From: Oxalicibacterium flavum
GTDB lineage: Bacteria > Pseudomonadota > Gammaproteobacteria > Burkholderiales > Burkholderiaceae_D
Assembly: GCF_014635065.1 (NCBI RefSeq)
Contig: NZ_BMCG01000005.1
Span: 124,001 to 188,000 of the forward strand
DNA: 64,000 nucleotides
Direction of reading: 5' to 3'
Below, piece by piece: positions 1 to 9,382 of this stretch. The position numbers and the translations under genes were made by a program. The notes below the pieces were generated by a model. That model made no database searches. It was not told the origin of the DNA and worked only from the letters and a program-made list of their open reading frames with translations. How positions within the stretch are numbered: position 1 is the first letter of the stretch; each line of letters begins with the position of its first letter.

Positions 1-261
1 GAAGCCGGCCGCCTGACGCGCGTGCCCGGCATCGGCAAGAAGACTGCCGAACGCCTGCTGCTGGAACTCAAGGGCAAGCTCGGTGCCGATATCGGTGCCG
101 GCGCAGCGGCCGCCAGCGATACCTCGTCCGACGTCCTGAACGCGCTGCTGGCGCTCGGCTATTCCGACAAGGAAGCGCTGCTGGCGATGAAGCAGGTACC
201 GGCCGGCAGCAGCGTGTCGGACGGGATCAAGGTGGCGTTGAAGGCCTTGTCCAAGGCATGA
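1..261 (+). CDS. ruvA: Holliday junction branch migration protein RuvA, C-terminal part
   Basis: The window opens inside this gene; 86 residues are visible in frame 1, ending in TGA. The helix-hairpin-helix motif [17 protein letters not shown] at visible residues 8-24 is the RuvA DNA-binding element. The remaining residues, with [16 protein letters not shown], match domain III, which contacts the RuvB motor. RuvA binds four-way junctions and loads RuvB. ruvB follows after 127 nt on the same strand, the usual order. The N-terminal OB-fold domain lies outside the window. Confidence 0.93.
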   Translation, partial: EAGRLTRVPGIGKKTAERLLLELKGKLGADIGAGAAAASDTSSDVLNALLALGYSDKEALLAMKQVPAGSSVSDGIKVALKALSKA

Positions 262-376
262 TTTCCGGCGGAGTTGAGATCGAGGCGAGCGCAAGACGCC
301 AAGCCGCAGACAGTATGAAAGTTCGGCAAGGCGAAGCAACGCGGTCATCGCTTTAATTTCAACGCCGCTACCACGC

Positions 377-382
377 TACAAT
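377..382 (+). promoter_or_regulatory. Possible -10 element of ruvB
   Basis: TACAAT lies only 6 nt before the ruvB ATG at 389. No good -35 hexamer is seen at 16-18 nt. If it is used, transcription would start at about the ATG and the message would be nearly leaderless. There is also no clear Shine-Dalgarno sequence before the ATG. Weak evidence. Confidence 0.3.
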
Positions 383-388
383 GCAGGC

Positions 389-1447
389 ATGAGCATCCAG
401 ACCGACGATTTCAGCGAACAGCGCATCATTGCGGCCACGCCCGTTTCCCCCAACGAAGAAGCGATCGAGCGCGCCTTGCGGCCGCGCCAGCTCGACGAGT
501 ACGTGGGCCAGGAAAAGGCGCGCGGCCAGCTCGAGGTGTTCATCGCGGCGGCGCGCCAGCGGCGCGAGGCGCTCGACCATACGCTGCTGTTCGGCCCGCC
601 GGGCTTGGGCAAGACCACGCTGGCGCACATCATCGCGCGCGAGATGGGCGTCAACCTGCGCCAGACCTCGGGCCCGGTGCTCGAGCGCGCCGGCGATCTG
701 GCCGCGCTGCTGACCAATCTCGAAGCCAACGACGTCCTGTTCATCGACGAAATCCATCGCCTGTCGCCGGTGGTCGAGGAAATCCTCTACCCGGCGCTCG
801 AGGACTACCAGATCGACATCATGATCGGCGAAGGACCGGCCGCGCGTTCGGTGCGGCTCGATCTGCAGCCGTTCACGCTGGTCGGCGCCACCACGCGCGC
901 CGGCATGCTGACCAATCCGCTGCGCGACCGCTTCGGCATCGTCGCCCGCCTCGAGTTCTATACGCCGCAGGAGCTGACGCGCATCGTCACGCGCAGCGCG
1001 GCGCTGCTCAATGCGCCGATCGACGACGAAGGCGCGTTCGAGGTCGCCAAGCGCAGCCGCGGCACGCCGCGCATCGCCAACCGCCTTCTGCGCCGCGTGC
1101 GCGACTATGCCGAGGTCAAGGGCTCGGGCCGCATCACCAAGGCCATGGCCGATGCGGCGCTGGTCATGCTCGACGTCGATCCGGTCGGCTTCGACCTGAT
1201 GGACCGCAAGCTGCTCGAAGCCATCCTCTTCAAGTTCAACGGCGGCCCGGTCGGGCTCGACAACCTGGCGGCCGCCATCGGCGAGGAGCGCGACACCATC
1301 GAGGACGTGCTCGAACCCTACCTGATCCAGCAGGGCTTCCTGCAGCGCACGCCGCGCGGGCGCATCGCCACGCCGCAGGCCTACGCGCACTTCGGTGTCA
1401 CGGCGCCGCAGTCGCAACCGACGGGCGACCTGTGGAGCGGGCAATGA
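389..1447 (+). CDS. ruvB: Holliday junction branch migration ATPase RuvB
   Basis: A protein of 352 aa, normal for the family. It has Walker A GPPGLGKT at residues 69-76, Walker B with DEIH at 120-123, the sensor GATTRAGML and the C-terminal winged helix that touches DNA ([14 protein letters not shown]). RuvB hexamers pump DNA through the RuvA-bound Holliday junction during recombinational repair. It follows ruvA on the same strand after a 127-nt spacer, so it may be made from the ruvA message or from its own promoter. Confidence 0.97.
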   Translation: MSIQTDDFSEQRIIAATPVSPNEEAIERALRPRQLDEYVGQEKARGQLEVFIAAARQRREALDHTLLFGPPGLGKTTLAHIIAREMGVNLRQTSGPVLERAGDLAALLTNLEANDVLFIDEIHRLSPVVEEILYPALEDYQIDIMIGEGPAARSVRLDLQPFTLVGATTRAGMLTNPLRDRFGIVARLEFYTPQELTRIVTRSAALLNAPIDDEGAFEVAKRSRGTPRIANRLLRRVRDYAEVKGSGRITKAMADAALVMLDVDPVGFDLMDRKLLEAILFKFNGGPVGLDNLAAAIGEERDTIEDVLEPYLIQQGFLQRTPRGRIATPQAYAHFGVTAPQSQPTGDLWSGQ

Positions 1448-1495
1448 TCCGCCGCGTCCGTCTTGGCTGATCTTCCGCAGGCCGGTGCTGCCGGC

Positions 1496-1954
1496 ATGCA
1501 GATCTGGGTGGATGCCGATGCCTGTCCGTCGGTCATCAAGGACGTCCTGTTCCGCGTCGCCGACCGGCTGCCGATTCACGTGACGCTGGTCGCCAACAAG
1601 CTGTTGCGCACGCCGCCGTCACGTTTCATCCATGCGATCCAGGTACCGGCCGGCTTCGATGTGGCCGACAACGAGATCGTTCGTCTGGCAAATGTCGGCG
1701 ATCTGGTGATAACCGGCGACATTCCGCTGGCGGCCGACGTGCTGGAGAAGGGCGCCCACGCACTGAATCCGCGCGGCGAGTTTTATACGCAAGACAACAT
1801 CCAGCAGATGCTGCGCATGCGCAGTTTCATGGAAGAACTGCGCAGCAGCGGCGTGGAAACGGGCGGGCCGGCTGCTTTTAGCCAGGCCGATACGCGCGCT
1901 TTCGCCAACCAGCTCGACCGTTTCATGGCGCGGCAGGCACGGCCCAAGGTCTGA
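1496..1954 (+). CDS. UPF0178 (YaiI/YqxD) family protein
   Basis: The N-terminus [18 protein letters not shown] is the signature of the YaiI/YqxD family, which has a PIN-like fold with conserved acidic residues (D5, D7) and no settled biochemical role. The ATG at 1496 gives 152 aa, the usual family length; an in-frame TTG at 1463 would add 11 residues without family support. The motif VADNEIV (about residues 57-63) and [12 protein letters not shown] (about 68-79) are also typical. It starts 48 nt after ruvB and may share its transcript. Confidence 0.85.
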   Translation: MQIWVDADACPSVIKDVLFRVADRLPIHVTLVANKLLRTPPSRFIHAIQVPAGFDVADNEIVRLANVGDLVITGDIPLAADVLEKGAHALNPRGEFYTQDNIQQMLRMRSFMEELRSSGVETGGPAAFSQADTRAFANQLDRFMARQARPKV

Positions 1955-2126
1955 AACATTGCCTGACGGCTCCAGCCATCTTTCCTGCCTGAAAATATTT
2001 CATCCGAACATCGGCTTTCGGCGAACGTTTGCTGCTTTGCAGGATTCAAAGCATGTGTAAAAATGTTGCGTCCCAAACAATGCCGGCTTTAACCATTCCC
2101 ATCCCTTCTCCTTGCGCGAGCCCTTC

Positions 2127-2969
2127 ATGCTGATGTCCACACAAGCCACCCGCTATGCACACCAGTTACTCGCCGCGCGTGCGCAATCGCAGCAGATTCC
2201 CTGCCTGAGCAGGGCCAACGACCTGTCGATCGCCGATGCCTACGACATCGCTCACAGCATCCTGAACATCCGCACCGCGCAGGGCGAAACCATGGTCGGC
2301 CGCAAGATAGGCTTCACCAACCGCAAGATATGGTCGCACTACGGCGAGCGCGAACCCATCAGCGCGCCGATGTGGGCGCCGATGTTCGACGATACGGTGC
2401 GTTTCGCCGAAGATAACCGTGGCGTGCAAAGTCTGGCCGGTGCCGTCCAGCCGCGCATCGAACCCGAGATCGTCTTCAAACTTGGCCGCGCGCCATCGGC
2501 CAGAGCCACGCTGGAAGAGGTCGCCGACTGCATCGAATGGATGGCGCATGCCTACGAACTGGTGGCCTGCCCATTCCCAGACTGGAAGTTCGAGGCAGCC
2601 GATGCGATTGCCGCCTTTGGCCTGCACGGCGCGCTGATCATCGGCGAGCCGCACGTGCTGTCGTCGGCCACGCGCGCCAACCTGCCGGACATTCTGACTG
2701 CCGCCAGCGTGTCGCTCTCGTACAGCGAAGGCGGTGAATTCACGCTGCACAGCGCCGGCTTTGGCAGCAACGTGCTCGACAGCCCGGTGCACGCCGTGCT
2801 GCAACTGCACCAGACGCTGCAGACGCAGCCGCAATTCGCGCCGCTGCAGGCCGGCGAACTGATCGCCACCGGCACCCTGACCGATGCGCATCCGATCAAG
2901 CCGGGACAGACTTGGTCGAGCGCCTTCTCTGGCCTGACGCTGCCGGGGCTGACGCTGTCCTTCGTCTGA
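2127..2969 (+). CDS. FAH-superfamily 2-keto-4-pentenoate hydratase-like protein
   Basis: About 280 aa. The fold signature is the segment GRKIGFTNRKIW, followed by QPRIEPEIVFKLG, whose E-x-E acidic pair binds Mg2+ in 2-keto-4-pentenoate hydratases and 4-oxalocrotonate decarboxylases (MhpD/XylI/XylJ group of the fumarylacetoacetate hydrolase superfamily). Such enzymes hydrate or decarboxylate dienoic acids in aromatic meta-cleavage pathways, but no other pathway gene is adjacent, so the substrate is unknown. Start choice is uncertain: ATG at 2127, ATG at 2133 and TTG at 2112 are in frame and none has a strong ribosome site. A terminator follows at 2992. Confidence 0.72.
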   Translation: MLMSTQATRYAHQLLAARAQSQQIPCLSRANDLSIADAYDIAHSILNIRTAQGETMVGRKIGFTNRKIWSHYGEREPISAPMWAPMFDDTVRFAEDNRGVQSLAGAVQPRIEPEIVFKLGRAPSARATLEEVADCIEWMAHAYELVACPFPDWKFEAADAIAAFGLHGALIIGEPHVLSSATRANLPDILTAASVSLSYSEGGEFTLHSAGFGSNVLDSPVHAVLQLHQTLQTQPQFAPLQAGELIATGTLTDAHPIKPGQTWSSAFSGLTLPGLTLSFV

Positions 2970-2991
2970 AGCCAGACTGTTCCGTACCCAG

Positions 2992-3026
2992 ACCGCCGGA
3001 CGCATCGCTGCCCCGGCGGTTTTGTT
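2992..3026 (+). terminator. Rho-independent terminator after the hydratase-like gene
   Basis: The arms ACCGCCGG (2992-2999) and CCGGCGGT (3013-3020) form an 8-bp GC-rich stem with a 13-nt loop. A T-rich tract (TTTTGTTT) follows. Confidence 0.7.
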
Positions 3027-3114
3027 TAGGCGAGGTGCCGTACGGAACCTATCGTTTTTCCCTGCGATCATCTGAGTAAGCCGCCAGCCATGGCGGCACG
3101 GGAGACAACAAGGC

Positions 3115-3867
3115 ATGAGCAACGAGGCAGATGCGTGCGCGGTAGTGACAAAGGCAGCGGTGGAGGACGTGGACAACGATCCATGGCCGCTTGCGGTCGC
3201 GACCTATAACATTCACAGCGCGATCGGTACCGACGGCCGCTTCGATCCGCAACGCATCGCCGGCGTACTGCAGGAAATGAATGCCGACGTCATCGCGTTG
3301 CAGGAAGTCCCGCTCGGCGACAGCCGCCGCGAAAACGTGCTCGCGATTCTGCAGCAAGCCACAGGCTATCACGCCGTCGAAGGCCCTACCGAAGAGCACG
3401 ACCATCGGCGCTACGGCAACGCCGTATTGAGCCGCTATCCGATCCTCTGCACGCGCACCATCGACCTCTCCTTTGGCAGCCGCGAACCGCGCGGCGCGCT
3501 CGATGCCGACCTCGATTGCCCCGGCCATCCGCTGCGCGTCATCGCCACGCACCTGGGTTTGCGCCCGGCCGAACGGCGCGACCAGATCAGGCGCCTGTTG
3601 CAGGCCTTTGATACCGACACCATGCCCGTGATCCTGATGGGCGACGTCAACGAATGGTTCGTCTGGGGCCGGCCGCTGCGCTGGTTGATCTCGCATTTCG
3701 AGGCGGTACCGGCGGTCAAGACCTTTCCCTCGCGCTGGCCGCTGTTTGCGCTGGACCGCATCTGGATCAGCCCGCGTCGGCGTCTATTGCGGATTCAGGT
3801 GCATGCGACGCCGCTGGCGAGGGTGGCGTCGGATCATTTGCCGTTGATTGCGCATATTGATGGGTGA
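3115..3867 (+). CDS. Endonuclease/exonuclease/phosphatase family protein (YbhP-like)
   Basis: 250 aa, starting at an ATG preceded by GGGAGA. Motifs of the Mg2+-dependent EEP fold occur in order: ATYNIHSAIG near residue 30, VIALQEV (catalytic Glu), THLGL, ILMGDVNEW (Asp and Asn) and SDHLPLIAHI (Asp-His). This superfamily includes nucleases, phosphodiesterases and lipid phosphatases. The short form resembles YbhP, which often sits beside cardiolipin synthase genes; none is visible here. No signal peptide is evident. The AT-rich insert begins directly after its stop. Confidence 0.78.
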   Translation: MSNEADACAVVTKAAVEDVDNDPWPLAVATYNIHSAIGTDGRFDPQRIAGVLQEMNADVIALQEVPLGDSRRENVLAILQQATGYHAVEGPTEEHDHRRYGNAVLSRYPILCTRTIDLSFGSREPRGALDADLDCPGHPLRVIATHLGLRPAERRDQIRRLLQAFDTDTMPVILMGDVNEWFVWGRPLRWLISHFEAVPAVKTFPSRWPLFALDRIWISPRRRLLRIQVHATPLARVASDHLPLIAHIDG

Positions 3868-4164
3868 TGGTCGAATGTGCGTTTAGCGTAATTCTTATAT
3901 CTATGCCTTAAGGATTCTCCACAAGGCTGCGAGAGCTTCTGCTTATTAGTTGTTGAGCGAGTGTTGAGAGTGGCTTATTAGGAAAGCCAAGGTGTACTTA
4001 TTAAGATATGCTCTTGAAGAGAGCTTTATAAAATTTCTCATTTGGCGGTAGTGTGGGTTTGTTGCCTGCGATATGCCAAGATGAGGGGTAGCCAAACTCA
4101 ACGTTGCGAATAGAACATATAGCAATAAACATCGCTAAAACTAGATATCGATTGAGGGAGCGTT
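3868..4164 (+). other. AT-rich intergenic flank of the DUF262 gene
   Basis: 297 nt without a gene. Composition drops sharply to AT-rich right after the stop of the EEP-family gene and stays so through the next gene. The segment carries the ribosome site GAGGGAG just before the ATG at 4165. A TTGCGA at 4104-4109 could be a -35 element, but no good -10 follows. No direct repeats, tRNA fragment or integrase remnant were seen. Confidence 0.5.
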
Positions 4165-5760
4165 ATGACAGTTAATTCCATACCCATTCGTCAATTATTA
4201 GGTCGAGTGGCCGAAGGGGAGGTTCGTATCCCAGCATTCCAACGTGAATTTGTTTGGGAACCTGATAGGGTGCAGTTCCTGATGGATAGTATCTATAAAG
4301 GCTATCCAATTGGAACGTTACTTTTTTGGCGAACTCGTGAAAAGCTTCAATCAGATCGTGACCTTGGACCATACGTCCTTCCAGAACCCAAAGAACAATA
4401 TCCCATTGACTATGTACTCGATGGACAACAGCGGCTGACTTCTATATTTGCAGTTTTTCAAACAGAATTGAAACAGGCTGAAAACCCAAAGGTAGATTGG
4501 GTGGATGTCTATTTTGATATACATGCAAATGCTGATGCGCAGGACTCGCAATTTCTAGCTTTACGCCCTGATGAGGTAGATGAAACTCGTCATTTTCCTT
4601 TGAACGTTCTGTTTGATGTAACTGCATATGGTGCGCGAGTTCGAAAATTGAATGAAGAAGAGGCCAAACTAATTGACGATCTACAGAACCGATTCAAGGA
4701 AGCGCAGATACCTGTAGAGACTATTGAAACCGATGATCATTCAAAAATCGCAATTGTCTTTGAGCGCGTCAATCGGGGTGGTGTGCCATTGGACACTTAT
4801 CAGCTCCTTGCAGCATGGACATGGAGTGGCGAATTCGACCTTCGTAACAAGTTTGATGATCTCGCAGCAGAGCTAGACGATGGAGGATATGGCGAGATCG
4901 GTAATGACCCTGATTTGCTATTGAAATGTGCGGCTGGAGTAATCAGCAATGATAGTTCAGCGCACGCGGTAGTGGCTTTGAAAGGTAGTGATGTTCGTGA
5001 TCAGTTTCCCAAGCTGACTGTCGGTATAAAAGGGGCAGTAGAGTTTTTGCAGAAGCAATGCGGGGTTGTTTCTCTCAAAGTGCTTCCCTATAAATCAATG
5101 TTGATACCTCTCGTGAGGTTCTTCGCTACCGATAACGCTAACGGATATCATCCCGATGCAAAGCAACAGGCAACTCTGCGCGCGTGGTTCTGGATTAGTT
5201 GTTTTTCACGTAGGTATTCCAATAGTGTAAACACGTCATTAGATGCAGATATTAAAGCTGCAATATTATTGAGAGACAAAAAGGACTCAAGTCTTTTCGA
5301 CTTGGTTCCGCCCAAAATTGTGCCTGAGTTCTTCCTTGATAACGTGTTTTCACTTACAGCAGTTAATACGAAGACATTCGTCTTGCTATTGGCATCTAAA
5401 TTCCCTCGGTCATTTCTCTCTGGAGCAAACATTGATCTAGACGCGGTGCTGTTATCTTGTAACCGTACCGAGTTCCACCATATTTATCCCAAAAGCTACT
5501 TAGCGGATAAGTTGGGAATAATTAAGCGGGATGAGCAATTTCGTCTTGCTAACTTTGCGTTCTTGTCACAGACCGATAATCGGATTATCAAGAATAGACC
5601 ACCGTCAGAATATGTCTCTGATATTCCCGGAGGAGGGTTAGACGATATTTTGACTCGTGCAATGATTCCAAAGGATTCGTTTAATGCATCTTATGAAGAT
5701 TTTTGTCGAGGCCGTGCAGAGCTCTTGGCTCAGGAAGCGCTAGCACTTTGCAAGGTTTGA
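4165..5760 (+). CDS. DUF262 domain protein with C-terminal HNH (DUF1524-like), GmrSD-type
   Basis: 531 aa. Residues 1-100 show the DUF262 hallmarks: IPAFQREFVW at 22-31 and VLDGQQR at 84-90. DGQQR is the nucleotide-handling motif of the ParB/sulfiredoxin-like domain of GmrS and related proteins. Near the C-terminus, EFHHIYPKSYL (His438-His439) with Asn463 and Asn472 resembles the HNH nuclease of GmrD/DUF1524. Both domains in one chain is the arrangement of single-protein GmrSD type IV restriction enzymes, which cut modified DNA using NTP; related domains occur in BrxU and SspE. The gene is clearly AT-richer than its neighbours and stands alone, which suggests horizontal acquisition. A defence role is inferred. 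A good ribosome site (GAGGGAG) precedes the ATG. Confidence 0.75.
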   Translation: MTVNSIPIRQLLGRVAEGEVRIPAFQREFVWEPDRVQFLMDSIYKGYPIGTLLFWRTREKLQSDRDLGPYVLPEPKEQYPIDYVLDGQQRLTSIFAVFQTELKQAENPKVDWVDVYFDIHANADAQDSQFLALRPDEVDETRHFPLNVLFDVTAYGARVRKLNEEEAKLIDDLQNRFKEAQIPVETIETDDHSKIAIVFERVNRGGVPLDTYQLLAAWTWSGEFDLRNKFDDLAAELDDGGYGEIGNDPDLLLKCAAGVISNDSSAHAVVALKGSDVRDQFPKLTVGIKGAVEFLQKQCGVVSLKVLPYKSMLIPLVRFFATDNANGYHPDAKQQATLRAWFWISCFSRRYSNSVNTSLDADIKAAILLRDKKDSSLFDLVPPKIVPEFFLDNVFSLTAVNTKTFVLLLASKFPRSFLSGANIDLDAVLLSCNRTEFHHIYPKSYLADKLGIIKRDEQFRLANFAFLSQTDNRIIKNRPPSEYVSDIPGGGLDDILTRAMIPKDSFNASYEDFCRGRAELLAQEALALCKV

Positions 5761-5857
5761 CTAAGGACGCAGACAGAAAGTAGTTGAATATGGCATGTGA
5801 GGATATGTTGACGGGGTAGAACGAAACGATTTGATTTTGTTGTCTCGCGCATAAAAC

Positions 5858-5888
5858 AAAGCGCAGGCTTTATAGCCTGCGCTTTTTT
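5858..5888. terminator. Bidirectional terminator between the DUF262 gene and valS
   Basis: The arms AAAGCGCAGGCT (5858-5869) and AGCCTGCGCTTT (5874-5885) pair perfectly over 12 bp with a 4-nt loop. T-rich sequence lies on both sides in the respective reading directions. It can therefore end both the rightward DUF262 transcript and the leftward valS transcript. Confidence 0.85.
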
Positions 5889-5905
5889 GTTGACGTAAGA
5901 AAGAT

Positions 5906-8782
5906 TTACAGTTTGTCGAATTGCTCCCGTAACTTATCGAGCGTCGCCGAGAAATTCGCCACCCGTTCCTTCTCCTGCGCCACCACCTGCGCCGGCGCAC
6001 GCGCGACGAAGCTTTCATTGGAGAGCTTGGTGTTGGCCTTGGCGATCTCGCCTTCCAGGCGCGTGATTTCCTTGGTCAGGCGTTCGCGTTCGGCGGCGAT
6101 GTCGATCTCGACCTTGAGCATCAGCTTGGTGGTGCCGACGATGGAGACCGGTGCCGGCGATTCCGGCAGTTGCGCGACGATTTGCACTTCCGACAGTTTG
6201 GCCAGCGATTGCAGGTAGGGCGCGAAGCCTTGTGCGCGTGTTGCGTCGACCGCTTCCACGATCAGCGGCACGCGCTGCGCTGGCGACAGTTGCATCTCGC
6301 CGCGCAGGTTGCGGCAGGCGTCGGTCAGCGCTTTCAGTTCGGCCATCCATTGCTCCGAACTTTCGTCGATCTTCTTCGGCTGCGATTCCGGGTACTTCTG
6401 CAGCATGATGGTGTCGCCGGCCGGGTTGAGCTTGATGCCGGTCAGCGGCGCGACGGTCTGCCACAGTTGTTCGGTGATGAACGGGATGATCGGATGCGCG
6501 AGGCGCAGGATGGTTTCCAGCACGCGCAGCAGCGTGCGGCGCGTGGCGCGCTGCTGTGCTTCGGTGCCGGTCTGGATCTGCACCTTGGCGACTTCGAGGT
6601 ACCAGTCGCAGTATTCATCCCAGATGAACTGGTAAATGGACGAGGCGATGTTGTCGAAACGGTAGTCGGCAAAGCCCTTGGCGACATCGGCCTCGACACG
6701 CTGCAGCAGCGAGACGATCCAGTAGTCGGCCTGCGAGAAGTCGGTGTAGCCGTCGGGCGCGCAGTCGCCGGGGCCGCAGGGCGCGTCGCGGAAGCCGCAG
6801 TCTTGGCCTTCGCAGTTCATCAGCACGAAGCGCGTGGCATTCCACAGCTTGTTGCAGAAGTTGCGGTAGCCTTCGGCGCGGCCGAGGTCGAAGTTGATGT
6901 TGCGGCCAAGCGAGGCGTAGCTTGCCATCGTGAAGCGCAGCGCGTCGGTGCCGTAGGCGGCGATGCCGTTGGCGAATTCCTTGCGCGTGACTTTCTCGAT
7001 GCTGGCGGCCTGTTTGGGATTCATGAGGCCGGCAGTGCGCTTGGCAGCCAGTTCATCCACGCTGATGCCGTCGATGAGGTCGATCGGGTCCAGCGTGTTG
7101 CCCTTGGACTTGGACATCTTCTGGCCGCTGGAATCGCGCATCAGGCCGTGCACATAGACGGTCTCGAACGGCACCTTGCCGGTGAAGTGCGCGGTCATCA
7201 TGACCATGCGCGCGACCCAGAAGAAGATGATGTCAAAGCCGGTGACCAGCACCGACGATGGCAGGAAGGTCTTGAGGTCGGGCGTTTCTTCCGGCCAGCC
7301 GAGTGTGGAGAAGGGCACCAGCGCCGAGGAGAACCAGGTGTCGAGCACGTCGTCGTCGCGTTTCAGGGCTTTGCCGCCGGCCTGCGCCTGTGCTTCTTCC
7401 TCGCTGCGCGCGACGTAGATGTTGCCGGCGTCGTCGTACCACGCCGGGATCTGGTGGCCCCACCAAAGCTGGCGCGAGATGCACCAGTCTTGGATGTTGT
7501 TGAGCCACTGGTTATAGGTGGTGGTCCAGTTCTCGGGGATGAACTTGATCTCGCCGCTGGCGACCTTGTCGAGCGCGACTTCGGCGATCGACTTGCCCGG
7601 GTTGTACGTGCCTTCGGGCGCAGCCTTGCTCATGGCGACGAACCACTGGTCGGTCAGCATCGGTTCGATGACGACGTTGGTGCGGTCGCCGCGCGGCACC
7701 ATCAGCTTGTGCGGCTTGACCTGTTCCAGCAGGCCTTGTGCCTCGAGGTCGGCGACGATCTGCTTGCGTGCCGCGTAGCGGTCCATGCCGCGATAGGCGG
7801 TGGGCGCGTTGTCGTTGATCCTGGCGTCCAGCGTCAGGATGCTGATCTGTTCGAGCTTGTGGCGCTGGCCGACCGCGTAGTCGTTGAAGTCGTGCGCCGG
7901 CGTGATCTTGACGCAGCCGGTGCCGAAGTTCTTGTCCACGTACTCGTCCGTGATCAGCGGAATCGTGCGTCCGCACAGCGGCAGCGTCAGTTGCTTGCCG
8001 ACCAGCGCTGCATAGCGCTCATCCGTGGGATCGACCGCGACCGCGACGTCGCCCAGCATGGTTTCCGGACGCGTGGTGGCGACCACGATGAAGTCGCGCT
8101 CTTCCCATTCGGTGGCCTTGCCGTCTTCATCGAAGGCGATCGGAAACTTGTAGTTGGTACCGTCCGCCAGCGGATAGCGGATGTGCCACATGTGGCCGTC
8201 TTCTTCTTCCGACACGACCTCGAGGTCGGACACCGCAGTGCCGAGCACCGGGTCCCAGTTGACGAGGCGCTTGCCGCGGTAGATGAGGCCCTGCTCGTAG
8301 AGGCGTACGAAGACTTCGGCCACGGTCTTGGAGCGCGGCGCGTCCATCGTGAAGTATTCGCGGCTCCAGTCGGCCGAGGCGCCAAGGCGGCGCATCTGGC
8401 CGGTGATGGTGGAACCGGATTTTTCTTTCCACTCCCAGATTTTCTCGAGGAATTTTTCGCGGCCGAGGTCGTGACGCGAAATCTTTTGCGCGTCGAGCTG
8501 GCGTTCGACCACGATCTGGGTCGCGATGCCGGCGTGGTCGGTGCCCGGAATCCATGCCGTGTTGTAGCCGCGCATGCGGTAGTAGCGCGTCAGGCCGTCC
8601 ATGATGGTCTGGTTGAAGGCGTGGCCCATGTGCAGCGTGCCGGTCACGTTCGGCGGCGGCAGCTGGATGCTGAAGGCGGGCTTGTCGGCGTCGGTGGTGG
8701 CGGTGAAATATCCGCGTTTTTCCCATTCGGACCGCCAGAAGGCTTCAATGTCGGCGGGGTCGAAAGACTTGGCTAATTCCAT
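5906..8782 (-). CDS. valS: Valyl-tRNA synthetase
   Basis: 958 aa, a class I aminoacyl-tRNA synthetase. The HIGH-type motif HMGH is at residues 51-54 after PPPNVTGTL, and KMSKS is at about 555-559. The central CP1 editing domain carries [10 protein letters not shown]. An anticodon-binding domain and a C-terminal coiled coil ([20 protein letters not shown]) complete the usual architecture. It charges tRNA-Val and clears mischarged Thr. It is monocistronic between the terminator at 5858 and a probable promoter at about 8812. Confidence 0.97.
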   Translation of the reverse strand: MELAKSFDPADIEAFWRSEWEKRGYFTATTDADKPAFSIQLPPPNVTGTLHMGHAFNQTIMDGLTRYYRMRGYNTAWIPGTDHAGIATQIVVERQLDAQKISRHDLGREKFLEKIWEWKEKSGSTITGQMRRLGASADWSREYFTMDAPRSKTVAEVFVRLYEQGLIYRGKRLVNWDPVLGTAVSDLEVVSEEEDGHMWHIRYPLADGTNYKFPIAFDEDGKATEWEERDFIVVATTRPETMLGDVAVAVDPTDERYAALVGKQLTLPLCGRTIPLITDEYVDKNFGTGCVKITPAHDFNDYAVGQRHKLEQISILTLDARINDNAPTAYRGMDRYAARKQIVADLEAQGLLEQVKPHKLMVPRGDRTNVVIEPMLTDQWFVAMSKAAPEGTYNPGKSIAEVALDKVASGEIKFIPENWTTTYNQWLNNIQDWCISRQLWWGHQIPAWYDDAGNIYVARSEEEAQAQAGGKALKRDDDVLDTWFSSALVPFSTLGWPEETPDLKTFLPSSVLVTGFDIIFFWVARMVMMTAHFTGKVPFETVYVHGLMRDSSGQKMSKSKGNTLDPIDLIDGISVDELAAKRTAGLMNPKQAASIEKVTRKEFANGIAAYGTDALRFTMASYASLGRNINFDLGRAEGYRNFCNKLWNATRFVLMNCEGQDCGFRDAPCGPGDCAPDGYTDFSQADYWIVSLLQRVEADVAKGFADYRFDNIASSIYQFIWDEYCDWYLEVAKVQIQTGTEAQQRATRRTLLRVLETILRLAHPIIPFITEQLWQTVAPLTGIKLNPAGDTIMLQKYPESQPKKIDESSEQWMAELKALTDACRNLRGEMQLSPAQRVPLIVEAVDATRAQGFAPYLQSLAKLSEVQIVAQLPESPAPVSIVGTTKLMLKVEIDIAAERERLTKEITRLEGEIAKANTKLSNESFVARAPAQVVAQEKERVANFSATLDKLREQFDKL

Positions 8783-8811
8783 GATGGTGAGAGAATTGGA
8801 TCGAATCGAGC

Positions 8812-8817
8812 ATTATA
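8812..8817 (-). promoter_or_regulatory. Probable -10 element of valS
   Basis: Read on the minus strand this is a perfect TATAAT, 30 nt before the valS ATG at 8782. The -35 region is unconvincing. Position and match fit a housekeeping promoter. Confidence 0.5.
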
Positions 8818-9048
8818 GAGGACAACTGCGAGGACAAAGGCGTGGACGGGGATGCGCAGCGGTGTCTTCAAGGCGTAGCGGCACGCGGATTGGCCGGGGC
8901 GCTGCTGGGCCGGCGAATTGGCCTTGGGCGGGTAAATGCGGGTAAAATTCCTGTCTTTGCCGGCCGTTCGGACGCGTGGCGATGTTTTTCTGATATCCAT
9001 GCGGCGCGATGCGGATCGGTCCCTGTTTTTCGTTGGAACGAGAAGTCA

Positions 9049-9252
9049 ATGATGGAAATCGAATTGAACGGTGCAGCCCACAGCGTGGACGCCGGTCTCA
9101 ATGTGGAAGGCCTGATCGCTTCCCTGTCTCTGGCGGGCAAGGCGGTGGCGGTCGCCATCAATCGTGAGGTGGTGCCGCGCGCGCAATGGCAGGAACGCCA
9201 GTTGCAGCCGGCCGACCGCGTTGATGTCGTGCGGGCCATCGGCGGCGGCTGA
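9049..9252 (+). CDS. thiS: Sulfur carrier protein ThiS
   Basis: 67 aa with the ubiquitin-like fold pattern MEIELNGAAHSVDAG and the C-terminal Gly-Gly-Gly. The last Gly is adenylated by ThiF and carries the thiocarboxylate that gives sulfur to the thiazole ring of thiamine. Two ATGs in tandem (9049 and 9052) could start it. An open frame runs back to 8842 but lacks homology, so the short product is chosen. It heads thiS-thiG-thiE. No TPP riboswitch was recognised in the 266 nt upstream. Confidence 0.92.
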   Translation: MMEIELNGAAHSVDAGLNVEGLIASLSLAGKAVAVAINREVVPRAQWQERQLQPADRVDVVRAIGGG

Positions 9253-9382
9253 GCCGCTTCGCAACTGTCCGCAGCATTCCGGTTTATCCAGACATCCTTG
9301 CCCCGTGCGGCATGCGAGCGCGCCGTGCCCGGCGCACACATCCTAATCAACCATGCCCTAGTGACCACTTCCAGGAATCAAC

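Noticed and set aside
4080-4164. tRNA fragment or att site as an integration point for the DUF262 insert
   Set aside because: No acceptor-stem or T-arm-like sequence and no matching repeat near 5760-5900 were seen.
6170-8776. Open frame of 868 codons on the plus strand opposite valS
   Set aside because: It mirrors the valS codons, has no domain likeness and no ribosome site. valS is certain.
8783-9048. TPP riboswitch before thiS
   Set aside because: No CTGAGA...CCCTT...GAACCTGATC-type core was found, so no riboswitch is claimed here.
8842-9048. N-terminal extension of ThiS (136-aa form)
   Set aside because: ThiS proteins are about 65-70 aa. The extension has no homology.
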